Shown in pieces: positions 24,805 to 33,226 of a DNA stretch of 37,029 nucleotides. Source of the stretch: Clostridia bacterium (GTDB lineage Bacteria > Bacillota > Clostridia > UBA1212); NCBI GenBank assembly GCA_017848335.1, contig JAGDAX010000080.1, forward strand, positions 1-37,029, given 5' to 3'. A program made the position numbers and the translations under genes. The notes under the pieces were generated by a model. That model did not search any database. It was given only the letters and a program-made list of their open reading frames with translations, and was not told where the DNA came from. How positions within the stretch are numbered: position 1 is the first letter of the stretch; the number at the start of each line of letters is the position of its first letter.

Positions 24805-25920
24805 TTGAAGCTGCTCTATATTGTCAGACACAGAATAGCTGAGTATGCACAGACCGGTAGAGGATTGTTTGCGGCATTGATTGTCACGGTGCTTTTCTCT
24901 ACCGTGTTCGTGGCATTTCTTTACGGACTTGCGGTGGAAACTGTGTTTCAGCCGCAGTCTGCGGAGAGCCATTACCGCTTTTTTTCAATATACGACCCAA
25001 CAAGAGTCATAAAGGATGAAGACGAGTTCCTTGAGATGATGGAGACCTGCAGGTCCTTCGGTGAAATAAGCTCCGTCACATATAGGACGCTGCATGCAAA
25101 TTCTATACAAAAAGTTTTTGATTTCATTGGAGAAAGCAGTATGTCCAATTTCGAAAAAGACGTTTTTGTGAGGGACGGAAGGACTTTCTTTGAGGAGAAG
25201 GAATACGAAGAAGCCGATGATGTATGCATCATTTATAGTAGAGAAACACCTTTTGAGAAGGGCGACGTCTTTCGATTTGAGGGCCGCGAATATCCTGTAA
25301 TAGGGACGATAAGGCCCTTGACGAGGCAAACAGGCAGAGAATGTGACTATATGGTGTATCTGCCTCACACGACGTATTTAAACAGTATAGGGGTTCCGGA
25401 ATATGTCATACTTTATTTTCAAGACCAAATAGGGGTTGAAAATGAGAACAAACTGATAAGTTTGATTAAAAGCCGTTGGCCGCAGCTGGAGCTTTCGCGG
25501 TCGTCGCAAAGCGCAATTGCTCAAAACCGCTCGTCCCAGATCGCCTTAATGTTTGTTTTGATTCTGTTTGCCCTTGCCGCGATGTCGGTTGTCGTTAATT
25601 ATTTCGATGAAAGAAACGTCACCAATGATGCTGTTCTGAGACTTATCGGGGCTGAGAGAGCAGAGATCGTTATCTACTCGTTTATCACGCGTGTTGTCGT
25701 GGTGATGGTGCCTGTTGCGGCGGCGCTCCTCCTGTTTTGGATGACTGCCAACGGAATATTCGGAACTGTCTCGTTTGGAGAGAAGGTAATGCGCTACAGG
25801 AGCCATGATTACTTCACGATTGCCGCGTTGATGTTTTTGGCCACTTGTCTGGCTTTGTTGCCTTATACGGTCAAGCTTTACGTGAGATCCGCCAGAGATT
25901 TCGCGGCGAAAAGAGAATAG
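24805..25920 (+). CDS. FtsX-like ABC permease (first of two)
   Basis: A 371-residue permease with the MacB/FtsX plan: one helix at residues about 20-42, a large extracytoplasmic domain to about 245, then three C-terminal helices (about 250-268, 290-312 and 335-355). DERNVTNDAVLRLIGAERAEIV after the second helix is the cytosolic coupling-helix type sequence that contacts the ATPase. The start is TTG at 24805, with GAGGGAGA eight bases upstream, and only three bases separate it from the preceding stop. It likely forms a heterodimer with the next gene product. Base composition is lower in GC than the flanking regions. Confidence 0.87.
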   Translation: MKLLYIVRHRIAEYAQTGRGLFAALIVTVLFSTVFVAFLYGLAVETVFQPQSAESHYRFFSIYDPTRVIKDEDEFLEMMETCRSFGEISSVTYRTLHANSIQKVFDFIGESSMSNFEKDVFVRDGRTFFEEKEYEEADDVCIIYSRETPFEKGDVFRFEGREYPVIGTIRPLTRQTGRECDYMVYLPHTTYLNSIGVPEYVILYFQDQIGVENENKLISLIKSRWPQLELSRSSQSAIAQNRSSQIALMFVLILFALAAMSVVVNYFDERNVTNDAVLRLIGAERAEIVIYSFITRVVVVMVPVAAALLLFWMTANGIFGTVSFGEKVMRYRSHDYFTIAALMFLATCLALLPYTVKLYVRSARDFAAKRE

Positions 25921-25942
25921 CCGGAAGGGTATAGGATCGCTT

Positions 25943-27169
25943 ATGGGAAGATTTTTGTATCTTTATATCAATATCTGCAGGAGACATATCCTGCGAATAA
26001 TCGTTTTGTGTATCGTGTTTGTTATGACGGGCCTTGTCTTGCTGCACCTTTCCGCCCTGATCTCGACCTTTGAGGCCTACAGAAAGCCGTTTAAGACGCT
26101 TTATTACGATAAAAATATGGTGGAGTGTATGTCTGCTGATTTTATGAACGAAAAAATCAGTGCTAAAGAAATGATAAACGAGCTTGAGAAAATCGACGGC
26201 ATACGCATCTACAGTCAGGTCAGTACTTTCTCGGAGGTACGCCACAAGGGTGTCCGTGTCGACCTTCTGATAATTGATGATGAATTCTGGCGCGGGTTTT
26301 CAGAGCTTCCCCGGGGCACCGGGTTCAGTGAGACGGGGCTCTCGACGGACGGAAAGCTGCAGGCGATGATTATGGATCCGTTCGGGCTTGTCAGGGGACG
26401 GTCTGTGGATTTTACTTTCGGGGGAATTGCGGTTCCTGTGGAAGTTACGGCCCGTTTTACGCGGCCCTACCTTTTTCCCAGCGTAAACAGATTCAGTTCG
26501 TCAGGCGCACTTTCCTTCTTTGAGGGCAATAAAATCTGGCTTGTCCTGAAGAAAAGCGACGCGGTCGTGAATAAACTGAACTCCTATGACATTGCAACCA
26601 GCGATGATTTTTCGCAGATATTTTTCTTAGAGTACATTGACGGCGGCAAGGCAGTCTCGGACAGAGTCAATGAAATGCTGGAAACGAACCAGTACATCAA
26701 GCTTGTATTTCGGGATGACGCCTTGCTCGACATTGATTCGTCAAACACGGTGTCAAAGGAGACCATTCTTTTGGCCGGTTTTCTGGTTTTCGTAATAATT
26801 ATATTCTCTTTGGGGTTTTTGATAATCTTTTATTACTTTAACGCGGACGAATTTACCAAGCTGAGGCTGGCAGGAATGAGGGATTCCTACGCGGCAATGC
26901 TTGCGCTCGCAACCTCGCTGTCACCGTTCATACTTTCATTAGCGGCGGATATGGTTTTCTATATCGTCTTCAGCAGTATCGGTAAGCCTCCGCTTATGTT
27001 CATTGAAACCGGCTTTAACGGGAGCGCGATCTACAGCCTTCCGATCTACCTGCAGTTTTTGGGCGCATTCGCCGGGTTCTATTTTGTAATTTCCGCACTT
27101 ACGCTGTTGACGACGTTCAAAAGAGGCAGCGTGTTGGTTTCTGTAAAGGAGAAAAACGTATGGGGCTGA
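25943..27169 (+). CDS. FtsX-like ABC permease (second of two)
   Basis: A 408-residue paralogue-like partner of the preceding permease with the same topology: an N-terminal helix (residues about 13-38), an extracytoplasmic domain of about 230 residues, then three helices near 275-300, 315-345 and 370-392. NADEFTKLRLAGMRDSYAAML is the coupling-helix region. The two permeases share layout but little obvious sequence, suggesting an obligate heterodimer. The ATG at 25943 is preceded by AGGA. Its end overlaps the ATPase gene by ten bases (27160-27169), strong evidence for coupling. Confidence 0.87.
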   Translation: MGRFLYLYINICRRHILRIIVLCIVFVMTGLVLLHLSALISTFEAYRKPFKTLYYDKNMVECMSADFMNEKISAKEMINELEKIDGIRIYSQVSTFSEVRHKGVRVDLLIIDDEFWRGFSELPRGTGFSETGLSTDGKLQAMIMDPFGLVRGRSVDFTFGGIAVPVEVTARFTRPYLFPSVNRFSSSGALSFFEGNKIWLVLKKSDAVVNKLNSYDIATSDDFSQIFFLEYIDGGKAVSDRVNEMLETNQYIKLVFRDDALLDIDSSNTVSKETILLAGFLVFVIIIFSLGFLIIFYYFNADEFTKLRLAGMRDSYAAMLALATSLSPFILSLAADMVFYIVFSSIGKPPLMFIETGFNGSAIYSLPIYLQFLGAFAGFYFVISALTLLTTFKRGSVLVSVKEKNVWG

Positions 27170-27825
27170 TTGAATTTAAAAACGTCAGTAAACGCTACAA
27201 GACAGATGACGGCGATTTCTTCGCGCTGAGAGACGTATCTCTTAACGTCGACGCCGGCGATTTTATCGTTATCCGCGGCCGTTCCGGCTCAGGGAAAAGC
27301 ACACTTCTCAATATAGCGGGAACCATTGATACCTTTGAGGGCAGCTATCTGTTTGACGGCCGTGAAGTGAACGGCACGAACGACGCGGTAAGAGCCGGAA
27401 TCAGGCAGAAGCACATCGGCTTTGTTTTCCAGGAATACTATCTGATAAACCATCAGAGCGTTCTCTATAACGTGATTTCTCCGCTGCTTTTCGAGCGTGG
27501 AATGAAGCTCCGCGACTGCAAGAAGGCGGCTCTTGCCGCGCTGGAACGCGTCGGAATGAAAAACTACGCAAAAAGGAAGGCGGACACGTTATCGGGAGGG
27601 CAGAAGCAGCGCGTTGCCATTGCCCGCGCCCTCGTAAACAAGCCCAAGCTGCTCCTTTGCGACGAGCCGACAGGAGCGCTTGATTCGGGCACCGCGTCGG
27701 AGATACTCGGCATCTTGGAGAACGAAAACAGAGCGGGCACGACGATACTGTTCGTCACGCACGATCCGTCGATCGTTTTCGAAAACGCACGGGTCATAGA
27801 GATCTCCGACGGCAGAATCGTGTGA
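27160..27825 (+). CDS. ABC transporter ATP-binding protein, MacB/LolD class
   Basis: A 221-residue ATPase with Walker A GRSGSGKST near residue 42, the Q-loop in FVFQEYYLIN, the exact signature LSGGQKQRVAIARAL, Walker B LLLCDEPTGALD and the switch His in VTHDP. The sequence pattern after the Q-loop (NVISPLLFERG) is typical of the MacB/LolD/FtsE group that works with FtsX-like permeases, as expected from the two upstream genes. This class usually drives mechanotransmission, such as export of peptides or toxins, lipoprotein release or peptide resistance. AAAGGAG precedes the ATG. No clear terminator follows. Confidence 0.95.
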   Translation: MGLIEFKNVSKRYKTDDGDFFALRDVSLNVDAGDFIVIRGRSGSGKSTLLNIAGTIDTFEGSYLFDGREVNGTNDAVRAGIRQKHIGFVFQEYYLINHQSVLYNVISPLLFERGMKLRDCKKAALAALERVGMKNYAKRKADTLSGGQKQRVAIARALVNKPKLLLCDEPTGALDSGTASEILGILENENRAGTTILFVTHDPSIVFENARVIEISDGRIV

Positions 27826-27847
27826 CGAGGGGGCCGTTTGCGCGCGG

Positions 27848-27932
27848 GTTATGATGGCCGGGAGTTTGTTATCCTTGAGTTATGATGGCCGGGAGTTTTG
27901 CTGTACTGGGGTTTTGTTGGCCGGGAGTTTTG
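27848..27932. repeat. 31-32-nt repeat in the gap 27826-28186
   Basis: Units containing 'atgatggccgggagtttt' begin near 27848, 27879 and 27911. The rest of the 361-bp gap is low-complexity (a 28021-28078 run of 'gcctctggcc'-like words) and then the promoter at 28099. CCGGCCTCCGGC at 28022-28033 recurs near 19818 and 32955. Confidence 0.8.
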
Positions 27933-28098
27933 CTTCCTTGAATGCTGACCCGCAACCCGAGTCCCATGACTCCCGTCCCATAGCTGTTAACTCACAGACC
28001 ACAACTCGCGCGGAATGCGCGCCGGCCTCCGGCCTTTAGCCTCTAGCCTCTTGCCTCTGGCCTTGCCTGGCCTGGCCTTACAGCAGCAACTGACAAAA

Positions 28099-28127
28099 TT
28101 GCAAACGTCCCCGAAAACTGCTATAAT
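28099..28127 (+). promoter_or_regulatory. Promoter of the UDP-sugar pyrophosphorylase gene
   Basis: TTGCAA (28099-28104) and a perfect TATAAT (28122-28127) with a 17-bp spacer. Transcription from about 28134 would give a leader of about 50 nt to the ATG at 28187. Confidence 0.87.
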
Positions 28128-28186
28128 AAACGTGCGCACGCGAAAAGCCCAGCGCACTTTATTATTTTTGCGGGAGATTTTTGTTT

Positions 28187-29497
28187 ATGCCTGACGTTGA
28201 TTTTTTGAAGGGCGAGCTTGAAAAATACGGACAAGCTCATTTGCTTGCTTTTTACGACGAGCTGTCGCCTGAGGAGCAGAGAGGCCTTGTCGGGCAGATA
28301 GAGAATATTGACTTCGCGAAGGTGCTGAAGCTGTACCGCGAGGCGTCGGAAGGAGACCGTGACTTCCGGGACGTCAAGGCTTCCCGGGGCAATGAGATTC
28401 CTTGCGGAGGCGACCCCGCGGACGAACCTGTCCTTGAGCCGATGGAATGCACGGTCAAGAAGGAAATCGGCCCGGACCGGGCTGCGCTGTACAATAAGAT
28501 CGGCGAACGCATACTGGAGAACGGTCTCTTCGCGGCGGTAACTATGGCCGGGGGGCAGGGCACCAGGCTCGGTCACGACGGCCCCAAGGGCACTTACGAC
28601 ATAGGGCTCCCTTCGCACGCGTCGCTTTTTGAGATTCAATGCGAAAGGCTTCTCAGGGCGTCCCGCAGGTTCGGCGCGGCCATTCCCTGGTATATTATGA
28701 CGAGCCGCGAGAATGACGGCGACACCAGAGCCTTCTTCCGCGAGCACGGCTTTTTTGGGTACGACGCCGGACAGATCCATTTCTTTGTGCAGAATATGCT
28801 GCCCATGGTGGATTTTGAGGGCCGGATCGTGCTGGATTCCAAGGGGCACGTCAAGGAGGGCGCAGACGGGCACGGCGGTATCTTCGCGGCGCTTGAGAGC
28901 TCGGGCTGCTTCGACGACATGAAGAGGCGCGGCATTAAGTGGGTATTCGTGGGGGGCATCGACAACGTGCTTCTCAAGATCTGCGATCCGTTCTTCATAG
29001 GCTTTGCGGAGAGCAGCAATGCGCCGGCCGCCGCCAAATCTCTTCTCAAGCGAAGCGCCGACGAGGGCGTGGGCGTGTTCTGCCGCCGGAACGGCAGGCC
29101 CTACGTGATAGAATACACCGAAATCTCAAAGGAGATGGCTGGGATGCGGGACGATAAGGGCGAATTTGTGTACGGAGAGGCCCATATTCTCTGCAATATA
29201 TTCAGCCTGGAGGGCATACAGAGGATAATTGACGAGGGCGGCGGACTTCCGTACCACGCGGCCCGTAAGAAGACAAAATACGTCGCGGAGAACGGCGAAA
29301 CGGTGATGCCGGAGAAGCCGAACGCGTATAAGTTTGAGGCGTTTATTTTCGACGCCTTCGAGAAGCTGGAGGATCTGGCAATACTGAGGGTCGACAGGGA
29401 GACTGAGTTCGCGCCGGTCAAGAACCGGGAAGGCGAGGACAGCCCTGAGAGTGCCCGGAGGATGTACGAGGCGTGCAAAGGGGCCTCGGAATACTGA
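28187..29497 (+). CDS. UDP-N-acetylhexosamine/UDP-glucose pyrophosphorylase, eukaryotic (UAP1) type
   Basis: Catalyses transfer of UMP from UTP to a sugar 1-phosphate. The sequence follows the UAP1/UDPGP type I family along its length: TMAGGQGTRLGHDGPKGTYDIGLPS (uridine-binding loop), SLFEIQCERLL, IPWYIMTS, ALESSGCFDDMKRRGIKWVFVGGIDN with the catalytic DN, and YVIEYTEISKEMA. These blocks point to UDP-GlcNAc/GalNAc as product, although bacterial members are generally labelled only as UDPGP family. The ATG at 28187 is chosen over TTG 28181 because GGGAGA is nine bases upstream of it. At 436 residues it is slightly shorter than eukaryotic UAP1 (about 500). It has its own promoter. The downstream gene order (membrane protein, murB) fits a cell-wall precursor role. 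Confidence 0.92.
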   Translation: MPDVDFLKGELEKYGQAHLLAFYDELSPEEQRGLVGQIENIDFAKVLKLYREASEGDRDFRDVKASRGNEIPCGGDPADEPVLEPMECTVKKEIGPDRAALYNKIGERILENGLFAAVTMAGGQGTRLGHDGPKGTYDIGLPSHASLFEIQCERLLRASRRFGAAIPWYIMTSRENDGDTRAFFREHGFFGYDAGQIHFFVQNMLPMVDFEGRIVLDSKGHVKEGADGHGGIFAALESSGCFDDMKRRGIKWVFVGGIDNVLLKICDPFFIGFAESSNAPAAAKSLLKRSADEGVGVFCRRNGRPYVIEYTEISKEMAGMRDDKGEFVYGEAHILCNIFSLEGIQRIIDEGGGLPYHAARKKTKYVAENGETVMPEKPNAYKFEAFIFDAFEKLEDLAILRVDRETEFAPVKNREGEDSPESARRMYEACKGASEY

Positions 29498-29574
29498 GGG
29501 ACCGAAGGCGCTTGCCCGGGCGCCGGGAAATATTGGCGGGCATGAGGATGAACCTTGCGTGAAGGAGCCGTACC

Positions 29575-30153
29575 GTGTACAAAGGACGCAACATTTTGCT
29601 CATAATGATTTGCCTTGTCGGGGTCAGCCTGCTGACGTTCCTGACGCTTTTTGAGCGCAGCAACACAGGCGGCGTGGCGGACGGCGTGAGGTATATTGTC
29701 GTGTCTGAGGAGGACGGCGTCAAGACTCTCGAGTTTTATTTCAAGGATCCCGACAAGAAATCGACGGGCACAGCCACCGACGCGGGCGACGTGGTCATCA
29801 TAAGCATTGACGATTCGGAATTTACGTACACGGTGGACAAGAAGACTTTTGAGGTGGGCGTGAAGCCCGGTGAAGGCACAGGCGATCCCTTCGCGGTGTA
29901 CACCGAGAAGCTGTTTAAGCTCATGGTCAAGGGCAAGGACAGGTTCATCAAGTTCTGGCAGGCTATTACGGTGGGCGCGGTGGCGCTGGCCGGAGGCGCG
30001 GTGATCCTTTTCGCCGAGGAGATCTGGCATATTATTCACAAAAAAGGCGAGGAAGAGATTCCTGAGTGGCAGGATATGAGAGGCATCAAGGTGTTCGGCG
30101 GCGCGATAATTGGCGCCGCGGCGGTGCTGCTGATCGTTTTTATCCTGATTTAG
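29575..30153 (+). CDS. Membrane protein of unknown function
   Basis: A 192-residue protein with three predicted membrane segments: residues 7-25 (ILLIMICLVGVSLLTFLTL), about 130-147 (AITVGAVALAGGAVILFA) and about 174-192 (GGAIIGAAAVLLIVFILI). Residues 30-115 between the first two form a polar, beta-rich domain, probably extracytoplasmic. No catalytic motif is seen. GTG at 29575 is the start, with AAGGAG seven bases upstream. It lies between the pyrophosphorylase and murB and is probably cotranscribed with them. Confidence 0.8.
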   Translation: MYKGRNILLIMICLVGVSLLTFLTLFERSNTGGVADGVRYIVVSEEDGVKTLEFYFKDPDKKSTGTATDAGDVVIISIDDSEFTYTVDKKTFEVGVKPGEGTGDPFAVYTEKLFKLMVKGKDRFIKFWQAITVGAVALAGGAVILFAEEIWHIIHKKGEEEIPEWQDMRGIKVFGGAIIGAAAVLLIVFILI

Positions 30154-30154
30154 G

Positions 30155-30220
30155 GAAACCGGGACGGCTTACGAGAGCGGAAGGCATGAAACCGGGACGG
30201 CTTACGGGTGCGGAAGGCAT
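30155..30220 (+). repeat. 33-nt tandem duplication carrying the murB start codon
   Basis: Copy 1 (30155-30187) and copy 2 (30188-30220) differ at only two positions. Each ends in 'gcggaaggcat', completed to ATG by the next base, so there are two in-frame candidate starts (30186 and 30219) 11 codons apart. The duplication begins two bases after the stop codon of the upstream gene. Confidence 0.95.
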
Positions 30221-31124
30221 GATTTGCAAGGACATACTTTTTGACGAAATAAAGGCGGTGTGCCCGGCTGAGAAGGACGCCCCGATGTCGCAGCATACGA
30301 CTTTCAGGACTGGCGGCCCGGCGGACGTGCTGGCTGCGCCCCGCAATGCCGAGGAGCTGCTGAAGCTTCTTGCGGTCTGCGAGAGCGCGGGGGTTCGCTG
30401 CTGCGTGCTCGGAAAGGGCAGCAACGTGCTCGTGAAGGACGAGGGCTTCAGGGGTGTTATTGTCGTGCCCGGAGGCGACTTCTGCAGGATAGAAATGCAG
30501 GGGGACGTGATCCGAGCGGGCTCGGCGGCGACGCTTTCGGAGCTTTACCTGTTTGCGCTGAAATACAGCGTGGGCGGCTTTGAAAGGCTGGCAGGCATAC
30601 CGGGAACGGTGGGAGGCGCCGTCAGAATGAACGCGGGGGCTTACGATTCCGAGATCGCCGACGTGATCGTCGCGTGTACTTACGTTGAGAACGGACGGAT
30701 CGTGACCGCGCCGAAGGAGCTGCTGGAGCTGTCCTACAGGCACAGTATTTTCTGCGATTCAGAAAAGCGAGTCATAATAAGCGCGGATTTCAGGCTGCCT
30801 GAGCCGGGCAGGGACCCGGATGAGATCAGGGCGGTCTTCAGGGATTATTCCGCGAGAAGAGCCGCAAGCCAGCCGCTCAGCCTTCCCAGCGCGGGAAGCA
30901 CCTTCAAAAGGCCGGAGGGGCATCACGCTTCGAAGCTTATTGACGGGTGCGGCCTTAAGGGGTACACTTTCGGCGGGGCCGGGGTTTCCGAAAAGCACGC
31001 CGGCTTCATAGTAAACAACGGGAACGCGACGTCCGGAGACGTTCTTCACGTGATAGAGCACGTCCGGCAGGTCGTATTTGACAGAACGGGAGTCCGGCTT
31101 GAGACAGAGGTGGAGATCCTTTGA
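30219..31124 (+). CDS. murB: MurB, UDP-N-acetylenolpyruvoylglucosamine reductase
   Basis: Reduces UDP-GlcNAc-enolpyruvate to UDP-MurNAc with NADPH and FAD. FAD-binding blocks are TTFRTGGPADV, LGKGSNVLVKDEGF and GIPGTVGGAVRMNAGAYDSE. YRHSIF and PSAGSTFKRPEG place it in the type IIb group typical of Firmicutes, with the catalytic Ser in the GSTF segment and the terminal Glu region in LETEVEIL. Starting at 30219 (MICKDILF) gives 301 residues, the normal length. The in-frame ATG at 30186 would add 11 residues made of the repeated sequence (MKPGRLTGAEG), and 30066 would add a non-conserved stretch overlapping the previous gene. Neither 30186 nor 30219 has an ideally spaced Shine-Dalgarno. Confidence 0.95.
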   Translation: MICKDILFDEIKAVCPAEKDAPMSQHTTFRTGGPADVLAAPRNAEELLKLLAVCESAGVRCCVLGKGSNVLVKDEGFRGVIVVPGGDFCRIEMQGDVIRAGSAATLSELYLFALKYSVGGFERLAGIPGTVGGAVRMNAGAYDSEIADVIVACTYVENGRIVTAPKELLELSYRHSIFCDSEKRVIISADFRLPEPGRDPDEIRAVFRDYSARRAASQPLSLPSAGSTFKRPEGHHASKLIDGCGLKGYTFGGAGVSEKHAGFIVNNGNATSGDVLHVIEHVRQVVFDRTGVRLETEVEIL

Positions 31125-31240
31125 CGGGCGCTGATCCAAAGCTGCCGCCGGACGGAATATGCAAACCGCCGGCAGCCGGTACTTGCCCGGGCATGCAGGA
31201 GATCTCCCGCGGACAGCGTGATTTTGCCTAAGGAGGCAAC

Positions 31241-32920
31241 ATGGAAAAGAACACTGACAAAGATTTGATTTTGATTTTCGGGCACAGACATCCGGACACG
31301 GATTCCATCTGCTCGAGCATTGCCTACGCGGACCTCAAGGGCAAGCTGGGCTTCAACGCGGAGCCCCGCAGGCTCGGGGAGATCAACAAGGAGACCGCCT
31401 TTATTCTGGACTACTTCCAGATGCCGGTGCCGCCCTTCCTCGAGACCGTGAAGACCCAGGTCTGCGACCTCAAGATCGACAAGGCCGAGAAGCTTTCGCC
31501 GGATACTTCCATCAAGAAGGCCTGGAACCTCATGGAGGGCTCCGAGACCAAGACGCTTCCGGTGGTGGACGACAACGAAAAGCTCATCGGCATCGTCTCT
31601 CTTTCCGATATTACCGAGAAGTACATGGACGTCTCCAACTACAACGCCATCAGCACCTACGGCACGCATCTCGACAATATTCTCGAGACGCTGAGCGCGG
31701 ACGTGGTGACGGGCGACGCTTCGTGGCTGGATTCCACCGGCAAGGTCACCGTGGCGGCGGGACTTCCCGAGACGCTGGCCGAGTTTTCAGAGGTGGGCGA
31801 CATCGTCATTACCGGCGACCGCGAAGACGTACAGCGGACGGCCATCGAGACCGGCGCCAACTGCCTCATCATCACCTGCGGCCACACTCCCTGCAATGAG
31901 ATTTTAAAGCTGGCCGCGTCGCGTAAGACCCTCGTGCTGAAGACGCCTCTGGACACCTACACCACCGTGAGGCTCATTAACCAGAGCATTCCCGTGGGCT
32001 CGATAATGTGCAGGACCAACGGCACCGACAAGGCCGTCGTGAGCTTCAACATCAACGACTACGTTGAGGACATCAAGGAGCAGATGGGCAAAAACCGCTA
32101 CCGGAGCTACCCGGTGCTGGACGACGAGGGCCACGTGTGCGGCTTCGTTTCCCGGTTCCACCTCATTTCCCAGCGCAAGAAGCGCGTAATCCTGCTGGAC
32201 CACAACGAGAAGTCCCAGACCTGTCCCGGCATCGACGAGGCCGAGGTGCTTGAGATCATCGACCACCACAAGGTCGGCGACATGACCACCTCCGCGCCCA
32301 TCCTTTTCAAGAACGAACCGCTGGGAAGCACGGCCACCATTATCGCGAATATGTACTTCGACATGGGGAGGCGTCCGTCGCCCAAGATCGCGGGCATTCT
32401 TTGCGCGGCAATAATCTCCGATACGCTGAAGTTCGAATCGCCCACCTGCACGGAGATCGACCGGCGCACCGCCGATAAGCTCTCCCTGATCTGCGGCATC
32501 AACATTGACGAGTTCGCCGGCAAGATGTTCACGGCGGGTTCCGAGCTCAAGGGCAAGACCCCCAAGGAGATCTACAGCCAGGACTTCAAGCGCGTGTCCT
32601 TCAACGACTACCACTGCGGCATCAGCCAGATCACGATCCTCAATATGGATTACATCAAGGACGAGAAGCCGGAGATACTGAGCTATATGGAGGGCGCCGC
32701 TCTTGACGGGGGCTTTGACCTGCTGGCGCTGATGATAACCGAGCTTTCCACCGCCAGGACGGAAATGTGGGTGACCGGGCCGCTTTCGGTCGAGGTGCGG
32801 CGCGAGCTTCAGATGAGGCCCGACGACAAATACATAAGGTTCGACAGGCTGATGTCGCGCAAGAAGGACATTATTCCGCTCATCGACTCGGCCATCGAGA
32901 AGATCCACCTGAGAAGCTGA
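31241..32920 (+). CDS. ppaC: CBS-domain manganese-type inorganic pyrophosphatase (DHH family)
   Basis: Hydrolyses pyrophosphate, which also pulls forward synthesis of UDP-sugars and TPP intermediates. Catalytic parts: GHRHPDTDS near the N-terminus (metal-binding His/Asp), the IIDHHK motif mid-protein and the DHHA2-type C-terminal domain with SRKKDIIPLI (substrate-binding Arg-Lys-Lys). A regulatory insert lies between the first motif and DHH: CBS 1 (residues about 70-130, ending KLIGIVSLSDITEKY), a DRTGG-like segment (about 145-245) and CBS 2 (about 250-300, ending VCGFVSRFHLIS). This layout matches regulated CBS-pyrophosphatases controlled by adenine nucleotides. The AAGGAGGCAAC before the ATG is a near-perfect Shine-Dalgarno. 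The 559-residue product is full length. Confidence 0.95.
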   Translation: MEKNTDKDLILIFGHRHPDTDSICSSIAYADLKGKLGFNAEPRRLGEINKETAFILDYFQMPVPPFLETVKTQVCDLKIDKAEKLSPDTSIKKAWNLMEGSETKTLPVVDDNEKLIGIVSLSDITEKYMDVSNYNAISTYGTHLDNILETLSADVVTGDASWLDSTGKVTVAAGLPETLAEFSEVGDIVITGDREDVQRTAIETGANCLIITCGHTPCNEILKLAASRKTLVLKTPLDTYTTVRLINQSIPVGSIMCRTNGTDKAVVSFNINDYVEDIKEQMGKNRYRSYPVLDDEGHVCGFVSRFHLISQRKKRVILLDHNEKSQTCPGIDEAEVLEIIDHHKVGDMTTSAPILFKNEPLGSTATIIANMYFDMGRRPSPKIAGILCAAIISDTLKFESPTCTEIDRRTADKLSLICGINIDEFAGKMFTAGSELKGKTPKEIYSQDFKRVSFNDYHCGISQITILNMDYIKDEKPEILSYMEGAALDGGFDLLALMITELSTARTEMWVTGPLSVEVRRELQMRPDDKYIRFDRLMSRKKDIIPLIDSAIEKIHLRS

Positions 32921-32962
32921 GCGGCGCCGGGCGCCCGGCAGCCCTGCAGCGCGCTCCGGCCT

Positions 32963-33047
32963 CCGGCCGCCGCGCAGCATATTGAGCCCCTCGCCGAGCA
33001 CGCTGACGCGTGAACCGTTCGCGCCTCAAAATGCAGACGCGGGATCC
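32963..33047 (-). repeat. 85-bp dispersed repeat, copy 1
   Basis: Matches 36616-36700 in inverted orientation at 74 of 85 positions. It contains a small hairpin, CACGC-TGAC-GCGTG (near 32999-33012). All 11 differences are transitions with G or C in this copy and A or T in the other. It sits in the 306-bp gap after the pyrophosphatase gene. No coding role is supported. Confidence 0.93.
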
Positions 33048-33078
33048 TGTTCACTCACCGGCTGCGGAAATCTCCGGC

Positions 33079-33140
33079 CTTGCCGGTCGTCTTGCCGCAC
33101 GGCGGTGAACTTGCCGGTCGTCTTGCCGCCCGGCGGTGAA
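33079..33140. repeat. 31-nt tandem duplication
   Basis: 'cttgccggtcgtcttgccgc' plus 11 bases occurs at 33079-33109 and 33110-33140 with one difference. It separates the dispersed repeat from the promoter of the LRR gene. Confidence 0.93.
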
Positions 33141-33145
33141 TTCGA

Positions 33146-33175
33146 TTGACTTGAAGCCCGAAATTGATGTAAAAT
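33146..33175 (+). promoter_or_regulatory. Promoter of the LRR lipoprotein gene
   Basis: TTGACT (33146-33151) and TAAAAT (33170-33175) with an 18-bp spacer. The expected start near 33182 leaves a leader of about 45 nt containing GGAGG at 33213-33217. Confidence 0.8.
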
Positions 33176-33226
33176 AAATTCGTATCTTAGAGACTCATTA
33201 TGAGTTTCCGTTGGAGGAACTGTCTT

